Source: a virus
Length of the DNA: 25,257 bases
Virus record (IMG/VR): IMGVR_UViG_3300047557_001558
Span: 1-25,257 of that record
Reading direction: 5' to 3' (one strand)
Below the pieces are notes generated by a model that was given only the letters and a program-made list of their open reading frames with translations, had not been told where the DNA came from and did no database searches. Every line of letters begins with the position of its first letter. The stretch's first letter is position 1. Below are positions 8,507 through 15,988 of the stretch, piece by piece. Made by a program: the position numbers and the translations under genes.

Positions 8507-8968
8507 TCAGGCGCCGACGTAGTCGACTTCGACGCGCAGCGCCTGGTTGGCGGCAAGGACAGCACCCTTCGCCGTGATGTACACCTCGGCATCGTCGGTC
8601 AGCACCTGGGCGGCCACGCCGGCGGCCAGATAGGCACCGTTCGAAGCGGCCGTCGGATTGGTCGTCGCGGTCGTGATCGCGATCAGGCTGGCAATCGCAG
8701 TGGCGGACAGGACTACGTTGTCCTTGCGCTTGCGCAGACCGATGTTGATCGTCGAGGAAGCCGTGCCGGCACTGTTCGAGACGCGGGCGCCAATGACGCG
8801 GCAGCCTGCCGGAACATAGACGCCACCGGCGATGGTGTCATCGATGGCCAGCTGGGCGAACGTTGCCGGGGTCTCGATGACCAGGGTACGAACGCGCCCC
8901 GAGTCGGCGTTGAGGTTCTTGGTGCCAGCGGCGTTTTTTGCAGCCTGGCGGGAGTTGGTTTCAGCCAT
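8507..8968 (-). CDS. Probable head decoration/cement protein
   Basis: The 153-residue, Ala/Thr/Gly-rich protein has alternating beta-strand-like stretches (Ile-Glu-Thr-Pro-Ala-Thr-Phe-Ala-Gln-Leu, 'VYVPAGCRVIGARVS', 'AEVYITAKG', 'RVEVDYVGA') and a flexible charged N-terminus. It directly follows the major capsid gene and has a strong AAGGAG ribosome site before the ATG at 8968, consistent with an abundant virion protein. BPP-1-type phages encode a cement protein beside the capsid protein, and this position matches. No direct sequence signature was recognised, so the role is inferred. An upstream in-frame extension to 9007 is less likely because it would include the ribosome site. Confidence 0.65.
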   Translation of the reverse strand: MAETNSRQAAKNAAGTKNLNADSGRVRTLVIETPATFAQLAIDDTIAGGVYVPAGCRVIGARVSNSAGTASSTINIGLRKRKDNVVLSATAIASLIAITTATTNPTAASNGAYLAAGVAAQVLTDDAEVYITAKGAVLAANQALRVEVDYVGA

Positions 8969-8998
8969 GTTCGATTCTCCTTGAGAGGTTCGGAGGAA

Positions 8999-9014
8999 GG
9001 GGGCCAAAGCCCCC
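8999..9014 (-). terminator. GC hairpin between capsid and decoration genes (weak attenuator)
   Basis: GGGGGC-CAAA-GCCCCC forms a perfect 6-bp stem with a 4-base loop in the 57-bp gap after the capsid stop. It is followed on the minus strand only by a short pyrimidine stretch (TTCCTCC), so it is more likely an RNA-stabilising or attenuating hairpin than a full terminator. Confidence 0.4.
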
Positions 9015-9025
9015 GACCGTGTTGG

Positions 9026-9892
9026 TTACTGGAAGGCGATCTCGACGACCTTGGTTTCGTCCTGACGGCCGGCACCGTAGGAGGCGCCCATCGAGACTTG
9101 CCAGAGATCCTTCTTGTCGCCGCGGCGGGTGACGTTGCCTTCCTCGTAGCCCTTGCCGAAGTGGATGCCCGACTTGGCCCACGCATAGGCGTAGTAGGTC
9201 GAGGCACTGAAGGTGAGGCCCTGATACGGGATCCAGGTGAAGCCCATCCAGTTCTGCGCAACCTTGCCGGACTGCAGCATCTGAACGGCCATGTAGTCCG
9301 CCGAGGTCAGCGAGGTGTCCGACAGGATGTCCTGCAGGGCCTCGTGGTTGTACATCATGAACAGCTCTTCGCCGTTCTCCTCGTCGCACTCGTTCGCGCG
9401 GAAGATCGCACGGGCCTGAATGATCTTGGCCTTCGTGAAGCCGGTACTGCCGTGGGCGATCTTCTGACCGGCCGGCAGCACGTTGCTGGTAACGCCGTCC
9501 TTCGAGGTGATCGTGCCGCCCAGCGCCGAATAGATGACTGCATCGGCCTTGCGGTTCTTGGCGTTCATCAGCGTGCGCATGTAGTCGCCGCCAGTGACGG
9601 GATTGACGATCATCTTCGGAATGTCGTTGCGATCGAGCGGCAGGGCCTTGTAGAAATCCTTCATCACGGCCAGACGGTTCGTGTGATTGATTTCGCCCCA
9701 CTCGGTGTCACCGTGACGGACGGTGTTCTCGTCCATCTCGACGCTCGAGAGGTTATTGACGGTGAAGCCGTCACCGGTGATCTGGCCGCGATCGGTAACG
9801 GCCTTCATCAGACGGGACTCAGCTTGCTGAGCTTGCAGGCGGATGGCGGTATCCCACTGCTGCACAAATGCTGCGGTGATGGTACTGGACAT
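9026..9892 (-). CDS. Major capsid protein
   Basis: The 288-residue protein has an N-terminal helical arm (Ala-Phe-Val-Gln-Gln-Trp-Asp-Thr-Ala-Ile-Arg then Gln-Ala-Gln-Gln-Ala-Glu-Ser). Next comes a conserved-looking 'TEWGEINHTNRLAVMKDFYKALPLDRND' region split over residues ~65-95, and a C-terminal mixed alpha/beta part. This matches phage capsid proteins of the Phage_capsid_2-like group found with T7/BPP-1-type portals. It follows the scaffold gene and precedes a probable decoration gene. The ATG at 9892 is preferred over an upstream TTG at 9904 because a GGAG ribosome site lies six bases before it. A terminator ahead and a 180-bp leader allow separate, strong expression. Confidence 0.88.
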   Translation of the reverse strand: MSSTITAAFVQQWDTAIRLQAQQAESRLMKAVTDRGQITGDGFTVNNLSSVEMDENTVRHGDTEWGEINHTNRLAVMKDFYKALPLDRNDIPKMIVNPVTGGDYMRTLMNAKNRKADAVIYSALGGTITSKDGVTSNVLPAGQKIAHGSTGFTKAKIIQARAIFRANECDEENGEELFMMYNHEALQDILSDTSLTSADYMAVQMLQSGKVAQNWMGFTWIPYQGLTFSASTYYAYAWAKSGIHFGKGYEEGNVTRRGDKKDLWQVSMGASYGAGRQDETKVVEIAFQ

Positions 9893-9924
9893 GATGTTCT
9901 CCAAAAAGGTTGATGGTCTTCAGC

Positions 9925-10028
9925 CTTTCCAGGGTGTCCGGCTCTCCGGGCCTGCTACGTTCCCTCTGCTGGCTATGCATCGGGCTGCGAGCTTTCAGGG
10001 TGTCCGCGCGCTACTTCGGGCCTGTTGC
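9925..10028 (-). repeat. Pair of imperfect direct repeats in the capsid gene leader
   Basis: Two similar segments, 9925-9957 and 9992-10028 (67 bp apart), share on the minus strand the blocks CAGGCCCG, GGACACCCTG and AAAG. They lie in the otherwise unexplained leader between the scaffold terminator and the capsid start. They could be duplicated promoter or regulatory sites or paired RNA elements; no standard sigma-70 promoter is evident within them. Confidence 0.5.
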
Positions 10029-10050
10029 TGGCGATTGTTGTTCGACTGCG

Positions 10051-10067
10051 GGGGCAGATTCCTGCCC
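10051..10067. repeat. 17-bp hairpin repeat, copy 1 (GGGGCAGATTCCTGCCC)
   Basis: GGGCAG and CTGCCC pair around ATTC. The identical 17 bases occur again at 16349-16365 inside the 3' end of a small HTH gene. This copy sits just past the scaffold terminator in the capsid leader. It may be a protein-binding or RNA site; chance sharing of a 17-mer in 25 kb is unlikely but not excluded. Confidence 0.6.
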
Positions 10068-10071
10068 AAAT

Positions 10072-10094
10072 GAAAAAGCCGCCCGAAGGCGGCT
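10072..10094 (-). terminator. Rho-independent terminator after the scaffold gene
   Basis: On the minus strand AGCCGCC-TTCG-GGCGGCT forms a perfect 7-bp stem with a stable UUCG loop, followed by TTTTCA. It lies 22 bp after the scaffold stop and before the capsid leader, separating the connector/scaffold transcript from the capsid transcript. Confidence 0.93.
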
Positions 10095-10115
10095 CTCTCG
10101 TAACGCTGGTGATGC

Positions 10116-11018
10116 TCAAAGGATCGGCACGTTCCCGCTCTTCGCCGCAGCCTCTGCCTGCCGTGCGAAGTGGTCCGCCACCTGGCGCGACACCGTTGCA
10201 TGCTCCGGGTGCCTCGGGTTGTTGTAGGCCTCGGACGTCATCAGCGACTCGACGGCCTGCCCGGTAGCGCTGCCACCGCCCGGCGGCGTAACGGAACGGT
10301 CCTCGCCCATCTCGCCACCGACGCGGGCCAGCAAGCGGATCACGCGCGGATCGTTGCCGTAGTCCTTCAGGATCGCCTCGGCATCGCTGTCGCCGTATGC
10401 GATGGCGGCCTGGTAAGCCTTGCGCACCTCGGCCTTGTACTGCTCCGGCGTATTCCACTCCTTCTGCAGCTCGGCTGTGCATTCCTCGGACGACAGCGTC
10501 TTCGAGCCTTCGAGCAGCTTCGGCACCACGTCGAGATAGGTCTGCATCGCCAGATCAACCTGCTTCTGGTTCATGCCGGCAGCGTGCGCGTTCTTCAGGA
10601 ACTCGCCGAGCAGCGGGTCCTCCTTCGGGTTCCAGACGTCCTTGAGCGTATCGGGGACGGCGATCTGGTAATCCTCGGCCGTCTTCGGCGGTGCGTCGCC
10701 AGAGCCAAGGCGCTTCTCAAGATGGCCGTATGCCTCGGCCAGTTTCAGGCTGCTGGCTTCGATGTCGAGCGAGCCGTCTTCTTTCTTGACTTGGTATTTC
10801 TCCGGGATCGTGACGGTCCCGGTTTCTGCGCCGGCAGCGAGGACGCTTGCACTTCCGGCTTCGCTACCTGCCGCAGCGCTACCAGCGCCCTCATTCCCAC
10901 CAGCGGCGCCGGCTGCCGCCGCAGTTCCCGCATCGCCCGAAGCAGCCCCGCCGCCCGGATCGCCGCCATCGCCTGCCGCATCCATGAAAACATAGTGTCG
11001 TCCTTTCCTGATCCACAT
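10116..11018 (-). CDS. Capsid scaffolding protein
   Basis: The 300-residue protein has a long Ala/Gly-rich low-complexity N-terminus (to about residue 60). A charged helical body follows with Ile-Pro-Glu-Lys-Tyr-Gln-Val-Lys-Lys-Glu-Asp-Gly ('IPEKYxV...DG'), 'AYGHLEKRLGSGDAPPKTAEDY' split across ~90-110, 'LKNAHAAGMNQKQVDLAM' and a helical C-terminus. These are hallmarks of phage scaffold proteins that guide procapsid assembly and are then lost. It is immediately upstream of the capsid gene. The ATG at 11018 is preferred because an AAGGAG lies seven bases before it, with the prior stop two bases upstream. A later ATG at 10985 is the alternative and gives 289 residues. Confidence 0.85.
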   Translation of the reverse strand: MWIRKGRHYVFMDAAGDGGDPGGGAASGDAGTAAAAGAAGGNEGAGSAAAGSEAGSASVLAAGAETGTVTIPEKYQVKKEDGSLDIEASSLKLAEAYGHLEKRLGSGDAPPKTAEDYQIAVPDTLKDVWNPKEDPLLGEFLKNAHAAGMNQKQVDLAMQTYLDVVPKLLEGSKTLSSEECTAELQKEWNTPEQYKAEVRKAYQAAIAYGDSDAEAILKDYGNDPRVIRLLARVGGEMGEDRSVTPPGGGSATGQAVESLMTSEAYNNPRHPEHATVSRQVADHFARQAEAAAKSGNVPIL

Positions 11019-11020
11019 AA

Positions 11021-11263
11021 TCACTCTCCTTGGGTTTCATCAACCTGCACGCCGTTGGCGCGGTTGATCTGGTTGGCAATGAATTCGAGCACCTCGCGGG
11101 CGCCCATGCGTTGATAGGTCTGCAGCACTGCATCAATGCCGCCCTTATTGACGGCTGGCCGTGCAAAGCGCAGGACCAGGTCGTCGAGGATGCGGGCACC
11201 GCGCTTGTCGACCTCGAACAGATCGGCATAGTCCTGCGGCGTCGGGCGTTCTGTCTGGCTCAT
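11021..11263 (-). CDS. Small conserved phage protein, possibly Bbp19-like
   Basis: The 80-residue protein has an acidic N-terminus, a region Arg-Phe-Ala-Arg-Pro-Ala-Val-Asn-Lys-Gly-Gly-Ile-Asp-Ala, and 'GAREVLEFIANQINRANG', a pattern seen in small phage proteins coded between portal and scaffold in podoviruses (Bbp19-like). It overlaps the upstream gene by ATGA and ends two bases before the scaffold start, so all three are coupled. Function is unknown; a structural or assembly role is inferred from place. The family name is a low-confidence suggestion. Confidence 0.65.
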   Translation of the reverse strand: MSQTERPTPQDYADLFEVDKRGARILDDLVLRFARPAVNKGGIDAVLQTYQRMGAREVLEFIANQINRANGVQVDETQGE

Positions 11264-11574
11264 GCGGCTTTCCTCAGAATGGGCGCCGGGGATACGTCGA
11301 ACTCGACCTGTCCCTTCCTGCGCCCCTTGCGTTCGGTGAATTGCAGACCGCGCGAGCCCACCATTGCGGCGATGCGCTGGAATCTGCGGATTTCGGCCTT
11401 CGTCGGCTTGCGCTTGCCGAGCCCGAAGTCGATCACGAAGAGCTGCGACACGTCGGCATTCGCGACAACGGTCTCGACGCTCTCGCCGGCCTCGACGTCA
11501 CGCGCCAGACCGAAGGCGACGATGGTTGATCCGGTATCGATGCCGATGCCCAGGCCGCGGAGAACGATGCTCAT
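11260..11574 (-). CDS. Hypothetical virion-module protein, 104 aa
   Basis: The protein begins with Met-Ser-Ile-Val-Leu-Arg-Gly-Leu-Gly, has an Ile/Val/Ala-rich beta segment (about residues 15-55) and a basic C-terminal half (Arg-Lys-Gly-Arg-Arg-Lys-Gly). No family is recognised. Both ends overlap neighbours by ATGA junctions, so it belongs to the coupled run of small genes between portal and scaffold. Third positions are GC-rich, supporting coding. A minor head-tail or appendage component is possible but not shown. Confidence 0.65.
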   Translation of the reverse strand: MSIVLRGLGIGIDTGSTIVAFGLARDVEAGESVETVVANADVSQLFVIDFGLGKRKPTKAEIRRFQRIAAMVGSRGLQFTERKGRRKGQVEFDVSPAPILRKAA

Positions 11575-12095
11575 GCCAGGCGCTCGCGGCGCTCGACACC
11601 GGTGCCGCTGTAGTTCTCGGTGCCGGCCGCATCCTTGTACAGCTGCGCCGTCAGCAGCGGCGTCACGCCGTCGTCGTCATAGACCGTCAGGATGCCGGTC
11701 GTCGGGTCAGAGATGGTCTTGTTTCTGAGCAGTTTCAGCGCCAGCCCCACGGCTGCATTGTCCGGAGCGGTATATCCAGCAGTCGGGAGCCGCGTTGAGA
11801 CATCGACATCAGTCGCGCCGGCCTCGACCAATAGCACCATGTCAGCAGGATCAGCCGCTGCGCCAGTGATGTGCAGCGCCAAGTCGCCAAGGGTATCGGT
11901 GTGCGACGCGGTCAGGGCTACGCTGTACCATCCATCCCCCCGATCCGTGACGGTCGGGCTGATCGAAGCGAACGCGCCACCGTTCTTGCTCGCCGTGATC
12001 GTCAGCGCCAGCCCGGCCAGCCCGGTGACATGATCTGCCGAACCGACCATCAGCACCATGACATTCTTGGCGGTGGATTGCTTGGATTTACGCAT
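11571..12095 (-). CDS. Ig-like/beta-sandwich virion appendage protein (putative)
   Basis: The 174-residue protein has an N-terminal basic leader (Arg-Lys-Ser-Lys). A beta-sandwich-like stretch follows ('VMVLMVGSADHVTGLAGL', 'LTITASKNGGAFASIS' and 'GDGWYSVALTASHTDTLG'). The C-terminal half is rich in Ala/Leu/Thr. Such 'DHVTG..GLTLTITxSKDG' domains recur in phage and prophage tail or baseplate-associated proteins. The true start is the ATG at 12095, giving an 8-base overlap with the stop of the gene before; a GAGAG ribosome site precedes it. A longer frame upstream belongs to shadow translation. Its partner and exact role are unknown. Confidence 0.7.
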   Translation of the reverse strand: MRKSKQSTAKNVMVLMVGSADHVTGLAGLALTITASKNGGAFASISPTVTDRGDGWYSVALTASHTDTLGDLALHITGAAADPADMVLLVEAGATDVDVSTRLPTAGYTAPDNAAVGLALKLLRNKTISDPTTGILTVYDDDGVTPLLTAQLYKDAAGTENYSGTGVERRERLA

Positions 12096-12486
12096 TGGCA
12101 ACTCTCGAACGTGACACACCACTGCCACCTGCTGGCGGATCATAGCTGCCGGTATAGTCCGTGCCGCCGGGGCCATACGTGACACCCGTGCGGACGTCAG
12201 GCTGTGCAGGGAATACCGCAGCACCAGCGGATAGCGCACCGGTGAATTTCACCCCGTTCTGCAGCCACTCGATTCCGCCCGTAACCTGATTCACGGATGG
12301 CCACGAGTCGGTGATCCCCATCGCCACCAGCGTAATGACGGCAAGACCAGCTGCGGCTAGTGAGGGGCGCGGATAGAGGATGATGTTCTCCGGTGTCGCA
12401 TCCGTCGCTCGCAGCGTCAGTTCCAGCAGCGTTGCGTCGACCGGAGCATCGGCCGCCGGCGCGAGGATGATGACCGAATTGGGCAT
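12088..12486 (-). CDS. Hypothetical tail/appendage protein, 132 aa
   Basis: The protein begins Met-Pro-Asn-Ser-Val-Ile-Ile-Leu-Ala-Pro-Ala-Ala-Asp-Ala-Pro. It contains 'LLELTLRATDATPENIILYP' (split at residue ~30), a hydrophobic 'AAAGLAVITLVAMGI' stretch, and a Gly-rich C-terminus with aromatic residues. No family is recognised. The start at 12486 uses a TAATG junction with the previous gene. It is one of a run of four to five small beta-rich genes between the portal and scaffold genes, where podoviruses may encode virion appendage parts. Confidence 0.65.
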   Translation of the reverse strand: MPNSVIILAPAADAPVDATLLELTLRATDATPENIILYPRPSLAAAGLAVITLVAMGITDSWPSVNQVTGGIEWLQNGVKFTGALSAGAAVFPAQPDVRTGVTYGPGGTDYTGSYDPPAGGSGVSRSRVANA

Positions 12487-12992
12487 TAGAGCACCGGTGT
12501 AAGGGTATTGACTGACCGACCGGCCAAGCTGCCGGAGGCGTAAAAGGAATGAACGAAGTGCGGCGTCGTGTCGAGCGTCGGGCATTCGAAAACGCCACGG
12601 TCATCACAGGCCACAGAGCCGACCATGACGTTATCCGAGGCACGCACCGCATAGACCACAGCCCCGCCGAGCGGATTACCCGCACCATCCTTGCAGATGC
12701 CGCGAATGAAGTAGGGGCGGGAATGGCCACTGATGCCGAGGTTCCATGGGCCGTATATGTCATTTTCGCGCGCATCCATGCCCAGAGGGCCGAAGGGTGC
12801 AGACGGGTCGCCGGACATAAACCCCGTGTTCGGCCAGCGCTGGTCTTTGTTCCACTGCCAAGAGATGGCTTGCGGCCCCCGGTTCTTGTAGCCATAGCCC
12901 CACGCCGGTTTCCACAGGTCGCCCTTCTCCTCGTCCTGAATGGTGAGGAAGCCCGTCCAGAATCCACCGTTCGGCATCAGGAACTGGCTCAC
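12486..12992 (-). CDS. Virion-associated protein with carboxypeptidase-regulatory-like beta domain
   Basis: The 168-residue protein is aromatic-rich in its N-terminal half (many Trp, Tyr, Gly-Tyr-Gly-Tyr). Its C-terminal ~70 residues match the general look of a CarboxypepD-regulatory-like beta sandwich: 'RGICKDGAGNPLGGAVVYAV' followed by 'VACDDRGVFECP'. Such small beta domains are common in phage tail and receptor-binding proteins. The start is GTG at 12992, overlapping the previous stop (GTGA) and preceded by GAGGG. Adsorption or tail decoration is inferred only. Confidence 0.65.
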   Translation of the reverse strand: MSQFLMPNGGFWTGFLTIQDEEKGDLWKPAWGYGYKNRGPQAISWQWNKDQRWPNTGFMSGDPSAPFGPLGMDARENDIYGPWNLGISGHSRPYFIRGICKDGAGNPLGGAVVYAVRASDNVMVGSVACDDRGVFECPTLDTTPHFVHSFYASGSLAGRSVNTLTPVL

Positions 12993-13216
12993 ATCACCCT
13001 CGCGCTTCCTGCCGGGATGATGAGCTCGCCATGCTTGCGCAGATGGTGCGATTTCACAGAGTCCCGCGCAGCGTCGATCAGCGAAAGGGCGAATTTCTCG
13101 TCGTGGATGTCGCCAGCCACAGACATTGCGCCAGATCGATAGACGGTCACAGTGATCTGCGCCATGACGTCGTTGTCGTCTGCCGCGTACTTTTGCTCGA
13201 GCGATTGAGCCATCAT
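12989..13216 (-). CDS. Small hypothetical protein, 75 aa
   Basis: The protein has an acidic N-terminus, then a compact part with 'QITVTVYRSGAMSVAGDI' and a helix 'FALSLIDAARDSVKSHH'. The strand-strand-helix pattern is seen in many small phage virion-region proteins without known function. Two adjacent ATGs (13216 and 13213) are possible starts; the first makes an ATGA overlap with the previous gene. The end overlaps the next gene's GTG. GC-rich third positions support coding. Confidence 0.65.
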   Translation of the reverse strand: MMAQSLEQKYAADDNDVMAQITVTVYRSGAMSVAGDIHDEKFALSLIDAARDSVKSHHLRKHGELIIPAGSARVM

Positions 13217-13641
13217 TCGTCAGCCACCCACCAGGCGTTGGTGCTGGCGCTGTTGGTGGCGAGGTTCCAGATCAGCATCGATGCCGACACGGCCAGCGCA
13301 AGGCCTCGCGGGAAGGTCCAGATAACTCCGGCACCAATCGTTGCGGGCAAGCCGATCCGGCGGAAGAACTGAGTCGGGACAGTCGGCGCGACGGACCAAG
13401 CAACGGCACAGCCGGTAAGCGCAGCCGGTTTGCTCGGGTCTTCCGCCTGCAACAGTACCGGGCTGGTCTGCGTCGGCGTATTGCCGGCACGGCCAAGGCC
13501 ATAGGTCGATGCGGTTGCAGCGCCGAGGGACAGGCCGACTTCCATGATGTTCGGCGTATTGGTTGCAGCGGCTTTGCAGTCCATGGCCGCAGCGCCTGTG
13601 GTTGTTACGGTTGTGTTAAGACTGAGTGAGTAGATCGACAT
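13213..13641 (-). CDS. Putative virion structural protein, 142 aa
   Basis: This Ala/Thr/Ser-rich beta protein has 'SIYSLSLNTTVTTTGAAAMD' at the N-terminus, 'GLGRAGNTPTQTSPVLLQAEDP' in the middle and a C-terminal 'LIWNLATNSASTNAWWVADE'. No catalytic motif is visible. The ATG at 13641 has a strong AAAGGAG ribosome site, suggesting high expression and hence a structural role. It is the first gene after the portal and overlaps the next by ATGA. Head or tail-appendage function is inferred. Confidence 0.7.
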   Translation of the reverse strand: MSIYSLSLNTTVTTTGAAAMDCKAAATNTPNIMEVGLSLGAATASTYGLGRAGNTPTQTSPVLLQAEDPSKPAALTGCAVAWSVAPTVPTQFFRRIGLPATIGAGVIWTFPRGLALAVSASMLIWNLATNSASTNAWWVADE

Positions 13642-13666
13642 CTCGTGCTCCTTTGAAAAAGTGTTT

Positions 13667-15286
13667 CTATGCTGCGGCCGCTTGCTTCACCATTTCCGGC
13701 GCGGCACGGGTGAGGACTTCGGCCCCGACGGCGCCCATCTCGGTTTCGGCCTGCTTCTGCTCGCGCGCATCACGCAGCGACCTGATCTTCTCCGGCGTGC
13801 GCATCAGGCGCTGCGGCACGCCCAGGAATCCGGAGCGCTCGCGGGCGGCGAGTTCGAAGTCATAGACATCGAGGACGGTCGGGTCAGCCTGTGCTTCTGC
13901 GATCAGCGAGGCTTCGAAGCGATCCATCGCCGTGACGTCTTCCAGTCGCTGGGCGCGGGCCAGGGGCGACAGATACTTCACGGTGAAGAGCTTGCCCTGC
14001 AGGCTTTCCGGTGCCTGACCAAGCACGCCGGCACGGTAGGCAATGCCAAAGCAGCGATCGATCAGCGGCTTCAGGTACTCTGCCTGCAACCGGCCATAGA
14101 TCGGGCCGAGCAGCTGGCGGATCAGTTGCACGCGGACATGAACCTCGGTGGCCGTCATCGCCGGGCCATCCTGCGGCTGCAGCTGGTCGGCAAGCATGGC
14201 CTTCCGGATAGCGGCCTGCAGTCGTTCCTCGGCGGTGAATGCGACGTTGAAGTTCGCCGAGGTCTTCAGCTCCTTCATCGAATCGACCGAGTTGGCGACG
14301 ATGATCTTGCGCGGACCGAGCTTCACGGCGCGGGGGTTTAGGACCCCGTCGTCCTCGGCGATGTACATGCCGGAGACGGCCACATCCATGCCGGCCAGCT
14401 CGAGCGCCTTGATGTCATTGACCGAGCGGATCGATCCCAGCGCATTCGACATCGGGCCGGTAGCGTAGGCCGTGCCGGGGATCAGCATCCAGCGCGGCAC
14501 GACGCAGGGGAACTCGTGATAGCCGGATTCGCGCAGAACATGCTGGGCGACCACTTCGAAGTGGTCAGAGGCGAACGGCAGATTCTTCGAGCGCCTGGCA
14601 TCGACCATGTGGATCTGGCGCGGATAGATCGCGTGGCAGACCAGCACCTTCTCGTCGAACTTCTCGGCCCGGTAGCAGTCGGCCGTCTTCTTCGACACCT
14701 TGTCGAGCCCGTACTCGGCGACGACCTGCTCGACGGTCATCTCGACTTCGCGGTAGATCGTATCGACCAGCCCGCCAAGGCGCGACGCACTCACGAAGCA
14801 TTGCGCGATGGGCCACTGTTCGAAGGCGTAGCCGCCTTCCTTGGCCTCATCGATGTAGAGCACGAACCAGCCGGCGGCAGTCAGGTCGATCGCGCACTCG
14901 TAGGCTGCAGCGTCGAAGTTCGACTGGTGGATGTTCTCGAAGATCGTGCGGGCCGACTCGTCGAGCCAAAGGCCTTCGTCGCTGGCTTCCGATCCGTCTT
15001 CGATCTCCAGGCCGGCATCGAGGCCGAACCACAACGAATTTGCCGGGGTTGTGCCGGACACGACGCTCGATCCAAGCGTGCGAGCCGAATCCGCGGCAGT
15101 GTCGTCGAGGATTCGGTTCTTCTTCGCCTGGGAGTCCTGCGAAGACGTTGCAAGGACGGCGGTACCGTTCAGGCCAAGCGCACGCTCCGGGAACGAATAG
15201 CTGTAGCACTCCTCCCAGCCCTGTTCATGCGGCTGGCGCAGCGCCTTCAGCGCGGCCAGTCGGCGGATGTGTGCCTTGGCGTCCAT
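13667..15286 (-). CDS. Portal (head-to-tail connector) protein, T7 gp8-like
   Basis: The 539-residue length is close to T7 gp8 (536). Features include the early 'RQPHEQGWEECYSYSFP' region, 'DDTAADSARTLGSSVVSGTTP' with a following Trp-Phe-Gly-Leu, 'ENIHQSNFDAAAYECAIDL', 'FPCVVPRWMLIPGTAYATGP', and 'MTATEVHVRVQ' (each a typical block of the phage head-to-tail connecting protein family). It forms the dodecameric ring through which DNA is packed and ejected. The start at 15286 follows the previous stop by one base; the open frame continues upstream to 15376 but overlaps the 84-residue gene. The usual upstream large terminase gene is not found next to it. Confidence 0.93.
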   Translation of the reverse strand: MDAKAHIRRLAALKALRQPHEQGWEECYSYSFPERALGLNGTAVLATSSQDSQAKKNRILDDTAADSARTLGSSVVSGTTPANSLWFGLDAGLEIEDGSEASDEGLWLDESARTIFENIHQSNFDAAAYECAIDLTAAGWFVLYIDEAKEGGYAFEQWPIAQCFVSASRLGGLVDTIYREVEMTVEQVVAEYGLDKVSKKTADCYRAEKFDEKVLVCHAIYPRQIHMVDARRSKNLPFASDHFEVVAQHVLRESGYHEFPCVVPRWMLIPGTAYATGPMSNALGSIRSVNDIKALELAGMDVAVSGMYIAEDDGVLNPRAVKLGPRKIIVANSVDSMKELKTSANFNVAFTAEERLQAAIRKAMLADQLQPQDGPAMTATEVHVRVQLIRQLLGPIYGRLQAEYLKPLIDRCFGIAYRAGVLGQAPESLQGKLFTVKYLSPLARAQRLEDVTAMDRFEASLIAEAQADPTVLDVYDFELAARERSGFLGVPQRLMRTPEKIRSLRDAREQKQAETEMGAVGAEVLTRAAPEMVKQAAAA

Positions 15287-15287
15287 G

Positions 15288-15542
15288 TCACTGCCCGCCC
15301 GATGCGAGGACGCTGCCGCCGGTCTTGCCACCGGAAGCGAGAACGCTGCCGCCCGTGCCGGCCTCATCGCCTGCAAGCAGGCCCTTCTGCTGGCGTTTGC
15401 GGCGTGCGTCGGCCGTCAGTTGCTCATTCGCTTTGGCTGCGGCCTCGGCTTCGGCCTTGCGGCGCTCGGCTTCGGGATCGACGGTCGGAACGGTCGGCGC
15501 CTTCTGTTGGCCGCCTCCGAGAATCTTTGCGATCTTGCCCAT
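15288..15542 (-). CDS. Small Ala/Lys-rich protein with a Gly-Ser-Val-Leu-Ala repeat
   Basis: The 84-residue protein starts Met-Gly-Lys-Ile-Ala-Lys-Ile-Leu-Gly-Gly-Gly, has a highly charged Ala/Glu/Lys helix (about 25-55), and ends with two copies of Thr-Gly-Gly-Ser-Val-Leu-Ala-Ser-Gly-Gly. Proteins beginning 'MGKIxKILGGG' are found just before the portal gene in BPP-1-like phages; the function is not known, though a flexible head or connector part is plausible. It is separated from both neighbours by single bases. Confidence 0.7.
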   Translation of the reverse strand: MGKIAKILGGGQQKAPTVPTVDPEAERRKAEAEAAAKANEQLTADARRKRQQKGLLAGDEAGTGGSVLASGGKTGGSVLASGGQ

Positions 15543-15543
15543 G

Positions 15544-15987
15544 TCACATGCTCCGGCAAAGCACGGGCCCACAGCCGTGAAACCCGAACTTTGCGAAAAG
15601 GTTGGTGTAGAGCTGCCCGACGATGTCGCCCATGCCGGCCGTTGCCGTGGCGAAGATGTGCGAGCAGTGGTATTGCCTGGCGAACTCGACGGCAGCAGCG
15701 ACCAGTGCGCGGGCGACGCCGGAACCTCTGGCCGCCGGCATCACGAACAGCTTCTCGACGTAGCACTCAGGCTGCACGCACCATGCGTGCTGCACGGTAA
15801 CGATCATCGCGGCCGGGTGTTCGTCATCGATGAAAACGGCAGCCTCCGGATGGCCGATCAGCAGCGCCAGGTAATCGACGGCGCGCATCGGATCGAAGGT
15901 CATGCCGTAGTCCGACTCCCGCACAAACGCCTCGGCCATCGCGAGGACGGCCGGGATGTCTGCTGCGGTAGCGAGTCGGACGGACAC
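15544..15987 (-). CDS. GNAT-family N-acetyltransferase (second of two)
   Basis: The 147-residue single-domain protein begins 'VRLATAADIPAVLAMAEAFV' and has motif A at about residues 78-100: 'VEKLFVMPAARGSGVARALV', with the R/A-x-x-G-x-A acetyl-CoA loop. This is a clear GNAT acetyltransferase with unknown substrate. The start is GTG at 15987, one base after the previous stop. It lies in the connector region, far from the other GNAT gene at 5153, and the two share only the family pattern. A virion or host-modifying role is possible. Confidence 0.87.
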   Translation of the reverse strand: MSVRLATAADIPAVLAMAEAFVRESDYGMTFDPMRAVDYLALLIGHPEAAVFIDDEHPAAMIVTVQHAWCVQPECYVEKLFVMPAARGSGVARALVAAAVEFARQYHCSHIFATATAGMGDIVGQLYTNLFAKFGFHGCGPVLCRSM

Positions 15988-15988
15988 G

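Noticed and set aside
8504-9913. Plus-strand open frame of 469 codons across the capsid and decoration genes
   Set aside because: It covers two clear minus-strand genes, a hairpin and their ribosome sites; composition is typical of an antisense shadow.
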